Below are positions 7,535 to 13,332 of a stretch of DNA of 19,601 nt, in pieces. The position numbers and the translations under genes were made by a program. The DNA comes from JBAYGJ01 sp041666685 (GTDB lineage: Bacteria > Patescibacteriota > Patescibacteriia > UBA10025 > JAHIVO01): the NCBI GenBank assembly GCA_041666685.1, contig JBAYGJ010000015.1, positions 1 to 19,601 of the forward strand, read 5' to 3'. The notes beneath the pieces were generated by a model, which made no database searches, was not told the DNA's origin, and was given only the letters and a program-made list of their open reading frames with translations. Numbering within the stretch: the first letter of the stretch is position 1; each line of letters opens with the position of its first letter.

Positions 7535-8524
7535 CTATGGCCGGCCTGTTTTGTTATAGGGTATGTCCACCACGTGCAGCCGAGACCAATGGTCGATCGG
7601 TTTGGCTAAACTGACTTTCACGTATTTCGGCGACAGAATGAAATCCTGGTACCCGCTTTCATCGCTGGTTCCGCCATTCGAGAATATCGTCACTAATTTC
7701 TTATCAAACAGAAATTTATAGCCGGCGGAGACATATTCGTGCGACCGGATCAGGACATGGGCCCCGGCTGCCTGCATGAAATCATCAAAGACCTGGCGGC
7801 CAAACAGATAGTGGCTTCCCCGCCGGTAATTGAAAACAAAACTATTAATTTCTTCAGTAGGGTCATTCCAGCGCATTTCTTCTACAATCTCGTCATCAGC
7901 CAGTTCCTTCAGGGAATTCATGGAAAGTATCGGCAACCCGCCATGGACAGCAACGATGCCGTTTCCGGTGACGACCATGCCCGGCCACCGTTCAAACAGG
8001 CCGTTTAGTTGCTCAAAAATTTCCTGGCCCCGGTCATAATCAAATGATTTGAGACAGGATCCCAGCAGTCCGAAATATTGGTTGAGCTGCATTTCCTCAT
8101 GATTGCCCCTGAGAAGGAATACGTTCTCTGGATGGTGTTTTTTCAGGCTCAAAAGCAATTCAATATTCTTGATATCCGCTTTGCCCCGGTCAGCGACGTC
8201 ACCCAGCATGACTAGATATAATGATTCCCCGGAAGTGACCCGCTCCACAAACCCTTCGGCCTGCACAATTGATGACACGGCGAGCGAATCCCCGTGCGTA
8301 TCGCCGATGAAAATCGCCTCGCCCCGTGATGGCAGGTAAACGAGTGGCCAATCAGTAAACGGTCCAGCCGAATGAGTACTGGTTATGGTCGCTCCAATCT
8401 TGCCCCGGCCCGACTTCTGTTCGGTGATCAGCAGCTGGGTAACTTCATCAATCAGCCTGGACAGCAAGTCCGCCGCCTCTTTTGTAGCCAGTCCGATTTT
8501 TTTCCCAGTCGGCACCATAGTCAT
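7535..8524 (-). CDS. PPP-family metallophosphatase (Ser/Thr phosphatase-like)
   Basis: A 329-aa calcineurin-like phosphoesterase of the PPP type. The two-metal motifs appear in order: GDTHGD 74-79, GDVADRG 108-114, RGNHE 139-143, HGG 194-196 and RSHE 260-263, with WNDP at 219-222 where PP1/PP2A enzymes have a similar block. The first 65 or so residues precede the catalytic core and are not recognised. There is no membrane segment. The likely activity is dephosphorylation of proteins or a small phosphoester. Its ATG overlaps the stop of the upstream lipid-kinase gene (ATGA), so the two are probably co-translated; an in-frame ATG two codons later is an alternative start. Transcription may continue into guaB, since I see no terminator between. 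Confidence 0.85.
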   Translation of the reverse strand: MTMVPTGKKIGLATKEAADLLSRLIDEVTQLLITEQKSGRGKIGATITSTHSAGPFTDWPLVYLPSRGEAIFIGDTHGDSLAVSSIVQAEGFVERVTSGESLYLVMLGDVADRGKADIKNIELLLSLKKHHPENVFLLRGNHEEMQLNQYFGLLGSCLKSFDYDRGQEIFEQLNGLFERWPGMVVTGNGIVAVHGGLPILSMNSLKELADDEIVEEMRWNDPTEEINSFVFNYRRGSHYLFGRQVFDDFMQAAGAHVLIRSHEYVSAGYKFLFDKKLVTIFSNGGTSDESGYQDFILSPKYVKVSLAKPIDHWSRLHVVDIPYNKTGRP

Positions 8525-9441
8525 GGAATTAGTATTGTAAGTTGTTTCGGCAATATTTCAATGATGTATGTATTCCTGGGCTGCAGCAATTCACCGTCAA
8601 CGTGCGCTGAAAGCGATTCATCTGACTCAATTTCTACCCGGTATCCCGTATACAGGTGCACCTCTGGCATGCCCAAGTGTTTGCCTTGTAAAAATTTAGG
8701 TAAATTTCTCAGCGCATACCATCGGCCGGTTTTCTCGACCAGGCAGATGTCAAAATGGCCGTCATCGATCTTGGCCATCGGCGTGACATAGAATCCTCCG
8801 CCATATCGCGTGCCATTGCAGGTCGCTACCAGGAACAGCCGCCCATAATATACCTCGTGTCCGTCGACTGTCACACGCACCTGCGGAAAACGATATGTAA
8901 CCAACGTTCTCAGCACAGCTAACAGATATGCCCAGAACCCCCGGACAAATTTCAAGTACCGCCGTACCCGGCCCGCCGCTTCACCGTCGAAACCAACCCC
9001 AACACCGTTGATAAAATACCGGCTGCCATTCACCTGTCCGAGATCAATTTTTTTCATCGAACCTGATTTTAGAATTTCCAGGATCTTCGTGGCATTTTTC
9101 GGTATACCGATGGTCAGGGCAAAATCATTTCCAGAACCGGACGGGATAATCCCCAGCACAGCCGATGTGCCGACTAGCCCGGTGGCCACTTCATTGACCG
9201 TACCATCACCGCCGACGGCGACAATGACCTCATAGTTTACGGCTGCCTGACGGGCCAGGATGACGGCTTCACCGCTCTCCTTGGTAATAACCGTATCAAA
9301 CGTCCACCCCTGTTCACGGCAATAAGACTGAATTTGGCCAATCGAATGCATCTGCTCACCATTACCGGCCACCGGATTGATGATAAAATAATATTTTGAA
9401 AAGTGTGGCATAGTCATATTAAGTATACGCCAGTTTGACAC
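8521..9441 (-). CDS. Diacylglycerol kinase-like lipid kinase (YegS/DgkB type)
   Basis: A diacylglycerol-kinase catalytic-domain protein that phosphorylates a lipid such as diacylglycerol. Motifs in numbering from the GTG at 9441: INPVAGNG 21-28, GGDGTVNEV 77-85 (nucleotide-binding) and PSGSGNDFA 100-108, followed by the two-layer beta C-terminal domain. Full length is 306 aa, close to the family's roughly 300. The GTG start is doubtful: the family begins just before the FIINP strand, and ATGs at 9417 and 9411 fit better. A TGGAAA-17-TATACT promoter would place transcription start within a few nt of these ATGs, so the mRNA may be leaderless. No Shine-Dalgarno. Its stop overlaps the phosphatase start. 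Confidence 0.88.
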   Translation of the reverse strand: MSNWRILNMTMPHFSKYYFIINPVAGNGEQMHSIGQIQSYCREQGWTFDTVITKESGEAVILARQAAVNYEVIVAVGGDGTVNEVATGLVGTSAVLGIIPSGSGNDFALTIGIPKNATKILEILKSGSMKKIDLGQVNGSRYFINGVGVGFDGEAAGRVRRYLKFVRGFWAYLLAVLRTLVTYRFPQVRVTVDGHEVYYGRLFLVATCNGTRYGGGFYVTPMAKIDDGHFDICLVEKTGRWYALRNLPKFLQGKHLGMPEVHLYTGYRVEIESDESLSAHVDGELLQPRNTYIIEILPKQLTILIP

Positions 9442-9450
9442 GGGTTTCCA
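9422..9450 (-). promoter_or_regulatory. Promoter of lipid kinase-phosphatase operon
   Basis: Minus strand: TGGAAA (plus 9445-9450), 17 nt, TATACT (plus 9422-9427). ATGs follow at 9417 and 9411, which would give leaderless or nearly leaderless mRNA. It overlaps a plus-strand promoter. Confidence 0.5.
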
Positions 9451-9462
9451 TTATGCTAAACT
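9435..9462 (+). promoter_or_regulatory. Plus-strand promoter before a leaderless small ORF
   Basis: TTGACA (9435-9440), 16 nt, TAAACT (9457-9462). An ATG follows 7 nt after the -10, at 9470. The same TAAACT -10 is used by the promoter at 12567-12595. Confidence 0.55.
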
Positions 9463-9469
9463 ATTCAAT

Positions 9470-9550
9470 ATGCAACACGCAATAACACTCAACCAAGTCC
9501 CGCCATGCCAAAAGGAACCCAATTCCTCTTGGCCATATGATGCTGCATAA
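9470..9550 (+). CDS. Possible leaderless 26-aa peptide
   Basis: An ATG placed where transcription should start opens a 26-codon ORF that begins MQHAITLNQV and ends SSWPYDAA before TAA. The peptide is not recognised. Its 3' half contains a hairpin: GCCAA-A-AGGAA pairs with TTCCT-C-TTGGC. An intrinsic terminator at 9584-9607 follows, before the 72-aa gene. It could be a leader peptide, an independent micro-gene, or a chance ORF inside a small RNA of about 140 nt. Confidence 0.3.
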   Translation: MQHAITLNQVPPCQKEPNSSWPYDAA

Positions 9551-9583
9551 AAAAGTACAGGTATAAAATAAACGCATCAGGAA

Positions 9584-9607
9584 CCCGGCTACAGAGGCCG
9601 GTTTTTT
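9584..9607 (+). terminator. Terminator/attenuator upstream of the 72-aa gene
   Basis: CCGGC (9585-9589) pairs with GCCGG (9597-9601), followed directly by six T (9602-9607). It lies 45 nt before the next start codon, so it ends the short upstream transcript or acts as an attenuator. Confidence 0.75.
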
Positions 9608-9651
9608 GGTATGTACAAATTGTCCTTTATAGCATTCCCAAGGAGGAAATC

Positions 9652-9870
9652 ATGAGAACAGAAAAACTGACAGCCATGCGGACGGATGAGCTACTCGACC
9701 TACTTTGGCTGCCGAATCAACTCAGCTGCGTCGAGGAAGAGATCCTCGTTCTAGCTGAGCTGGGCGCACGTTATTTGACGCCAAAACAAAAAGCGCTGAT
9801 ACGCCATCTCGTGCCTGCTGCCCGGAGGCAGTATGACTATCGCGTCAGTTCATTAAATGGCTCTGTTTAA
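9652..9870 (+). CDS. Small hypothetical protein (72 aa)
   Basis: The 72 aa are not recognised. The start is strong: AAGGAGG with GGAGG at 9642-9646, 5 nt before the ATG, and an intrinsic terminator follows 20 nt after the stop. The chain is mostly helix-prone, with acidic, Leu-rich stretches (TDELLDLLWLPNQL, CVEEEILVLAELGARYL) followed by a basic part (TPKQKALIRHLVPAARRQY). There is no signal peptide or membrane segment. The architecture suggests a small helical, possibly dimeric, regulator or nucleic-acid-binding protein, but no family is identified. A weak promoter (TTGGTA 9606-9611, TATAGC 9628-9633) may lie between the attenuator and the Shine-Dalgarno. Confidence 0.65.
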   Translation: MRTEKLTAMRTDELLDLLWLPNQLSCVEEEILVLAELGARYLTPKQKALIRHLVPAARRQYDYRVSSLNGSV

Positions 9871-9889
9871 AAAACAAAGTTCTTTCATC

Positions 9890-9921
9890 AAAAAACGGTT
9901 ACCCGTAGGTACCCGTTTTTT
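9890..9921 (+). terminator. Intrinsic terminator (bidirectional)
   Basis: AAAAAACGG (9890-9898) pairs with CCGTTTTTT (9913-9921), with inner TACC/GGTA and loop CGTA. The A-run and T-run make it able to end both the 72-aa gene and the minus-strand tRNA transcript. Confidence 0.88.
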
Positions 9922-9947
9922 ATATTTACAAACCACATTATTTTCTT

Positions 9948-10021
9948 TGGCTGCGAGACCTGGAGTCGAACCAGGATTAACGGATTCAGAGTCCGTCGTC
10001 CTACCATTAGACGATCTCGCA
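9948..10021 (-). tRNA. tRNA-Gln (anticodon CUG)
   Basis: A complete cloverleaf on the minus strand. The acceptor TGCGAGA pairs with TCTCGCA (7 bp, U1-A72 as is typical of tRNA-Gln), the D arm is GTC/GAC around TAATGGTAG, and the anticodon stem ACGGA/TCCGT encloses loop CTCTGAA, giving anticodon CTG (CAG codon). Variable loop and T arm CCTGG-TTCGACT-CCAGG are intact. The discriminator is G and CCA is encoded. A promoter lies just upstream, and the bidirectional hairpin at 9890-9921 can terminate it. Confidence 0.96.
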
Positions 10022-10036
10022 ACGATACGGAGAATT

Positions 10037-10066
10037 ATTGTACTAATTTCTTAAATCGGGAGTCAT
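10037..10066 (-). promoter_or_regulatory. Probable tRNA-Gln promoter
   Basis: Minus strand: ATGACT (plus 10061-10066), 18 nt, TACAAT (plus 10037-10042), ending 15 nt before the tRNA. The -35 lies inside the degenerate tRNA-like copy. Confidence 0.5.
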
Positions 10067-10130
10067 GTGTCCAACCATTAGACCCGCCTCGACTCGCCGT
10101 GCTCATCGCGGCGAGGCGGGCGATCTCGCA
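10055..10130 (-). pseudogene. Degenerate tRNA-Gln 5' copy split by a palindrome
   Basis: Minus strand: TGCGAGATCG (plus 10121-10130) matches the first 10 bases of the tRNA-Gln. After about 38 nt of insert comes GTCTAATGG, one changed base, and GGAC (plus 10069-10083), matching its D arm. Looser similarity continues through GACTC of the anticodon region before it is lost. The 3' half of a tRNA is absent, so it cannot be functional. Confidence 0.65.
10083..10120. repeat. GC-rich palindrome inserted in the tRNA relic
   Basis: CCCGCCT (10083-10089) pairs with AGGCGGG (10114-10120). After a 5-nt bulge (CGACT), CGCCG pairs with CGGCG, giving at least 12 bp with a short loop. It interrupts the tRNA-like sequence within the start of the D stem. 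The base composition is unlike the flanks and suggests a mobile palindromic element; no second copy was seen in the window. Confidence 0.6.
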
Positions 10131-10186
10131 ATAAGGTCAACCAATATTACAAAAAATCCTGAGATTAATCAAGTCCCCATTCTCTG

Positions 10187-11755
10187 CTATTCTTTGGCTG
10201 CTGTTTCGCCAAATACCTGCATGGCCTGGTCCCAAAGATTGCCACTGTCCTCTGTCTGGCTAGCCGGCTGAAGTTTACCGAATTCTTCGCTGGAAAGCAC
10301 AACAGTTGCCAGAGCCAACTTCTCGCCAAAAAGCACCGTTGCCGCATCTTCAATAATCGACCGGATTGAACGCTCCTTCAGTCGGTCAGCGTGCAATTTA
10401 TGCTGGAATGCCACGATAAGCTGGTCACCGTCAATCCTGTATGGATGGCCCATCTTGAGGGACAAACCCGCGGAATGATTATGTGTCCTCACGGCGGTAA
10501 CAAGTTCAGACCAAGCCGATCGAATCGTATCCACACTAACCTTGATGGCAGATTTTTTTGCGGTTTCAGTTTGTTGCTGTTTTGGCGGGTCGGCAGGTTT
10601 CTTCGCTGCAGGCTGGCCTGGAGGATCGCTGGGTTTGGACGGGGCATCATGCGGGCTGTCATCCTGGTCGGTGCACAGTTCAACTACAGCTAATTCCAAT
10701 GGTAACTGGACGATCTGGCTGTAACGCGCTTCACGTGACTTAGCCATGAGTTTCTCAATAATTTCCACAAGCCGGCGGGCGGTAATTTGCATGGTCAGCT
10801 GCTCGACTTCCGCCATGAGGTCCTTGCTCAGTTCCAAATTCTTCAGCTCCTCTTTTGAAGCACTGACCTTATATACCAGCACCTTCCGGAAAAACTCAAT
10901 AATATCCTTGGAAAAATCCGCGATATTAATCCCCTCGTCGACCAGACGATTGATCACTAATAATCCTGCAGCGGCATCGCGCACTGAAAGGGATCGGTAA
11001 AAATCCAGAATCAATCCGAAATTTGACCGTGGAATAATCAGCGAGGCAACGTCCATCGTCACATGCTTCTCCCCAAGTGACAGCAGCTGTCCGAGAAGCA
11101 CCTCGGCGTCACGGACCGAACCCTCCCCGCGCTGTGCGACAGAATGCAATACGGCTTCATCCACCTCAACTTTTTCAATTTTTGCAATAAACCTCAAGCG
11201 GGTCAGCAAGTCCTCGATATTGGCCCGTTTGAAATCAAAACGCTGACAGCGGGAAATAATGGTTTCCGGGACACGATGGATTTCCGTTGTAGCCATGATA
11301 AAAATGACATGGTCCGGCGGCTCTTCCAGCGTTTTCAACAGAGCGTTGAAAGCCGAGATGGATAACATATGCACCTCGTCGATAATGAATACTTTATAGG
11401 CGAAACGCTGCGGGGTGAACCGGGAGTTCTCGATGATGTTTTCCCTGACGTTATCCACCCCGGTATGCGATGCGGCGTCAATTTCTATCAAATCCAGCGC
11501 CCGTCCGGCGGCAATTTCCTTGCACGCTTCACAGGTTCCGCACGGTTCGCTTTTCTTGCGGTCAGTGCAATTCACGGCCTTGGCCATCAGTCTGGCCATG
11601 GTCGTTTTGCCGACCCCACGGGGACCGGAAAACAGATACGCATGGGCAATGCGTTTATGTTCGATCTCATTTTGCAGGGTGATGACAATCGGACGCTGAC
11701 CGACCACTTCCGAAAAATGTTGCGGGCGGTATTTCCTGTATATGGCTTGTGACAT
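10187..11755 (-). CDS. dnaX: DNA polymerase III subunit gamma/tau
   Basis: The clamp-loader ATPase, which loads the sliding clamp; the tau form also ties the loader to polymerase. Of 522 aa, the N-terminal AAA+ domain shows Walker A GPRGVGKT 44-51, zinc cysteines 63, 72, 75 and 78, Walker B FIIDEVHM 123-130 and sensor SRC 168-170. The collar domain follows to about 360, then a Pro/Lys/Gln-rich linker to about 405, then a C-terminal tau-like domain. At codons 400-401 an A AAA AAA heptamer occurs in the E. coli dnaX phase; a -1 shift would add five residues and stop at plus 10536-10538, giving a gamma-like protein of about 406 aa. No Shine-Dalgarno. The promoter is TTGCCT-17-TACAAT. Confidence 0.95.
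   Translation of the reverse strand: MSQAIYRKYRPQHFSEVVGQRPIVITLQNEIEHKRIAHAYLFSGPRGVGKTTMARLMAKAVNCTDRKKSEPCGTCEACKEIAAGRALDLIEIDAASHTGVDNVRENIIENSRFTPQRFAYKVFIIDEVHMLSISAFNALLKTLEEPPDHVIFIMATTEIHRVPETIISRCQRFDFKRANIEDLLTRLRFIAKIEKVEVDEAVLHSVAQRGEGSVRDAEVLLGQLLSLGEKHVTMDVASLIIPRSNFGLILDFYRSLSVRDAAAGLLVINRLVDEGINIADFSKDIIEFFRKVLVYKVSASKEELKNLELSKDLMAEVEQLTMQITARRLVEIIEKLMAKSREARYSQIVQLPLELAVVELCTDQDDSPHDAPSKPSDPPGQPAAKKPADPPKQQQTETAKKSAIKVSVDTIRSAWSELVTAVRTHNHSAGLSLKMGHPYRIDGDQLIVAFQHKLHADRLKERSIRSIIEDAATVLFGEKLALATVVLSSEEFGKLQPASQTEDSGNLWDQAMQVFGETAAKE
10553..10559 (-). promoter_or_regulatory. dnaX slippery heptamer (A7)
   Basis: Seven A on the minus strand. The first is the third base of GCA and the next six are two in-frame AAA codons, matching X XXY YYZ. 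The -1 frame reads ATC TGC CAT CAA GGT TAG. I see no strong downstream stem, so both ribosomal frameshifting and transcriptional slippage are possible. Confidence 0.5.
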
Positions 11756-11756
11756 A

Positions 11757-11787
11757 ATAAAAAATCGCCAAATCTAATGCGATTACA
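11757..11787 (-). terminator. Weak hairpin with T-run before dnaX
   Basis: On the minus strand, AATCGC and GCGATT form a 6-bp stem followed by further T. It lies between the dnaX -10 and its ATG, so it may end transcripts from the 207-aa gene or modulate dnaX. The stem is weak. Confidence 0.3.
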
Positions 11788-11815
11788 TTGTATCCCACTT
11801 TATTTAAATAGGCAA
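11787..11815 (-). promoter_or_regulatory. dnaX promoter
   Basis: Minus strand: TTGCCT (plus 11810-11815), 17 nt, TACAAT (plus 11787-11792). The ATG is about 30 nt downstream. Confidence 0.75.
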
Positions 11816-11826
11816 ACTCACTTATC

Positions 11827-12450
11827 CTAAGCGCTAAGTTCTTCGATTTCTTCAACTGCCGGGGCTGATTTTGCATTGGCTACCGGTTCGGCGGCTATAC
11901 CGTCAGCCGGTATTTTTATGATATTTTCTACAGCGGCCCAAACGCTCTCAGCATCTTTCGGCGTCAGAATGACGACTTCATCGCCCGGCTCACCTTTGAA
12001 ATAGGTAATGCTGGCCAGTAACACTTTATATGACTTGTCGCCGACGATGGCCCGATATTCATCCGTTGCCTCATCGCGCGCCAGCATGCCGACCAGGCGG
12101 TTCCGGTCCACCGGACCGATCTGTTTATACATAAACGACCCATCCGCCATAATAGTCAGTTTTAGCGTATCGCCCTGGACCAGTTTTGATTTGGATGCAT
12201 AATTTGCCGGGATACTGTACTGTTTACCGTCAGGTCCGATCATATTCTGGCCGTCGAACACGCCTTCGATAATTTTCTCATTCCCGGACGCTACCACCTT
12301 CCCGACTTCTTTCGCCTTATCCGTGACATCAGTGGACACGTCCTCATCATTTCCAACCATTGAACGTAAAAGCTGCCTGGCGTTCTCAAGGGAGACGTGG
12401 GCTGTTTCGACTAATTTGTTGATCTGTTGTAGTTTGTTTTGTTTCGTCAT
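11827..12450 (-). CDS. Conserved-looking hypothetical protein (207 aa)
   Basis: Not assigned to a named family, though it resembles uncharacterised proteins I associate with CPR genomes. The N-terminal 60 residues are helical and polar (LVETAHVSLENARQLL), then comes a basic/Val linker. A compact central region of about 65-165 contains EGVFDGQNMIGPDGKQYS, YASKSKLVQGDTLKLTI, a YKQIGPVDRNR block and SYKVLLASITYFKGEPGDEV, suggesting one or two small beta domains. An Ala/Pro/Glu tail ends it. No signal peptide or membrane segment. The promoter TTGACT-17-TAAACT is followed by a leader of about 110 nt, very A-rich and G-poor, with no Shine-Dalgarno. It lies upstream of dnaX on the same strand. Function unknown. 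Confidence 0.8.
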   Translation of the reverse strand: MTKQNKLQQINKLVETAHVSLENARQLLRSMVGNDEDVSTDVTDKAKEVGKVVASGNEKIIEGVFDGQNMIGPDGKQYSIPANYASKSKLVQGDTLKLTIMADGSFMYKQIGPVDRNRLVGMLARDEATDEYRAIVGDKSYKVLLASITYFKGEPGDEVVILTPKDAESVWAAVENIIKIPADGIAAEPVANAKSAPAVEEIEELSA

Positions 12451-12560
12451 TTTTTTCTTATTTATTTTTCGGCGATGCTTTTTATATTTATTGTATGTTG
12501 ATGTTTGGTTATTGCTATGTTTTTATGTTGTTTTGCTTAATTTTTGTGTGGATTTTTTAC
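12451..12560 (-). other. A-rich, G-depleted 5' leader
   Basis: On the minus strand, the roughly 110 nt between the predicted transcription start and the ATG are nearly all A, C and T with few G and no Shine-Dalgarno, and should be almost unstructured. It may serve as an A-rich ribosome-loading leader. Confidence 0.5.
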
Positions 12561-12566
12561 GTATGC

Positions 12567-12595
12567 AGTTTATCGCATACCAGGGAGTTAGTCAA
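12567..12595 (-). promoter_or_regulatory. Promoter of the 207-aa gene
   Basis: Minus strand: TTGACT (plus 12590-12595), 17 nt, TAAACT (plus 12567-12572). The -35 and spacing are the same as in the purA and purB promoters, but it lacks their inner words. Confidence 0.7.
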
Positions 12596-12661
12596 CACCC
12601 TCGGCAAAGCTCTCTTCGAGCTTGAGCGGCGAGGTCATCATGCCTCAGAACCGATGGCAGT

Positions 12662-12691
12662 GTTGATACTCAGCTACGACGGAGTATCAAC
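12662..12691. repeat. Perfect 10-bp inverted repeat over the methyltransferase stop
   Basis: GTTGATACTC (12662-12671) and GAGTATCAAC (12682-12691) enclose a 10-nt loop containing the TAG of the methyltransferase gene. There is no T-run on either strand, so it is not a classical terminator; it may protect the mRNA 3' end. A smaller AAGCTC/GAGCTT hairpin lies nearby at about 12608-12625. Confidence 0.6.
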
Positions 12692-13219
12692 CCGATAGGA
12701 ATAGATGGTCATCTGGTTTGGTTCGGGTTTGTCGACCGCATCAGGAGTAAATCCTGGGATGGAAAAACTATAGGAAATAATTCGTGAGCCCGGCCTCAGC
12801 TCCGCCTTGAACTTCGGCGCCAGTTTTTTCATGGCCATCGGCGTAAGAAAACAAAAAATGACACTGGCTTGGCTCAAGTCGCGTTTCAGGAAATCCTTGA
12901 ACACTACATCTACCCGGCGTGACAACCCCCGGAAAATAATCCGCCCTTTTGTCCATAAATACGGCAGAACTGAAATTTCAAAACCAACCAGCCGCTTGGC
13001 CGGCGTACTATTTGCAAGCGCTACCAACACCCTCCCGTCTCCGCATCCAAGATCATACACGATGTCATCCGGCTTGATCCCGGCTAATTTTATAATCCGG
13101 GGGATATCACGCTTGAACACGGGCACCCACGGCGCCGCTTTCAGCCCGGCATATGCGGCTGTACCGAAAAAGACGATAATGCCGAGTAAAATAAGGATAG
13201 GTAAAATTGCGTCAACCAT
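12674..13219 (-). CDS. Membrane-anchored SAM-dependent methyltransferase
   Basis: A class I methyltransferase of 181 aa. Residues 5-25 form one hydrophobic helix (ILPILILLGIIVFFGTAAYA), then a short basic stretch leads into the Rossmann fold. Motif I is VYDLGCGDGRVL (about 54-65), with the acidic end of strand 2 in LVGFEIS and a later DLSQASVIFCF strand. N-terminal anchor plus small core resembles the FAM173/aKMT-type protein-lysine methyltransferases, so a protein substrate at the membrane is a reasonable guess; the substrate is not shown by sequence. The predicted promoter TGGACA-17-TACCAT ends 6 nt before the ATG, with no Shine-Dalgarno, so the mRNA may be leaderless. Confidence 0.8.
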   Translation of the reverse strand: MVDAILPILILLGIIVFFGTAAYAGLKAAPWVPVFKRDIPRIIKLAGIKPDDIVYDLGCGDGRVLVALANSTPAKRLVGFEISVLPYLWTKGRIIFRGLSRRVDVVFKDFLKRDLSQASVIFCFLTPMAMKKLAPKFKAELRPGSRIISYSFSIPGFTPDAVDKPEPNQMTIYSYRVDTPS

Positions 13220-13225
13220 GTGCTA

Positions 13226-13254
13226 ATGGTATAACTTTACACTTCATATGTCCA
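13226..13254 (-). promoter_or_regulatory. Probable promoter of methyltransferase gene (leaderless)
   Basis: Minus strand: TGGACA (plus 13249-13254), 17 nt, TACCAT (plus 13226-13231), then 6 nt to the ATG. Confidence 0.45.
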
Positions 13255-13332
13255 CTGACTACAGTCTTATGACCACGACAATATCTCAACACACTACCTC
13301 TCACCAATTACAGATTACCTATAACAGGCCTA

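Noticed and set aside
10155..10166. Terminator after dnaX
   Set aside because: Only a 4-bp AATC/GATT stem precedes the T-run on the minus strand; too weak to call.
10489..10683. Minus-strand 64-aa ORF inside dnaX
   Set aside because: It is the +1 frame of the dnaX linker. The E. coli-like event would be a -1 shift, which reaches a different, immediate stop.
12495..12698. Plus-strand ORF whose second half reads like a protein (RELVNTLGKALFELERRG)
   Set aside because: Its first half is translated T-rich leader, it has no Shine-Dalgarno, and it crosses the minus-strand promoter at 12567-12595. Worth a similarity search, but not supported.
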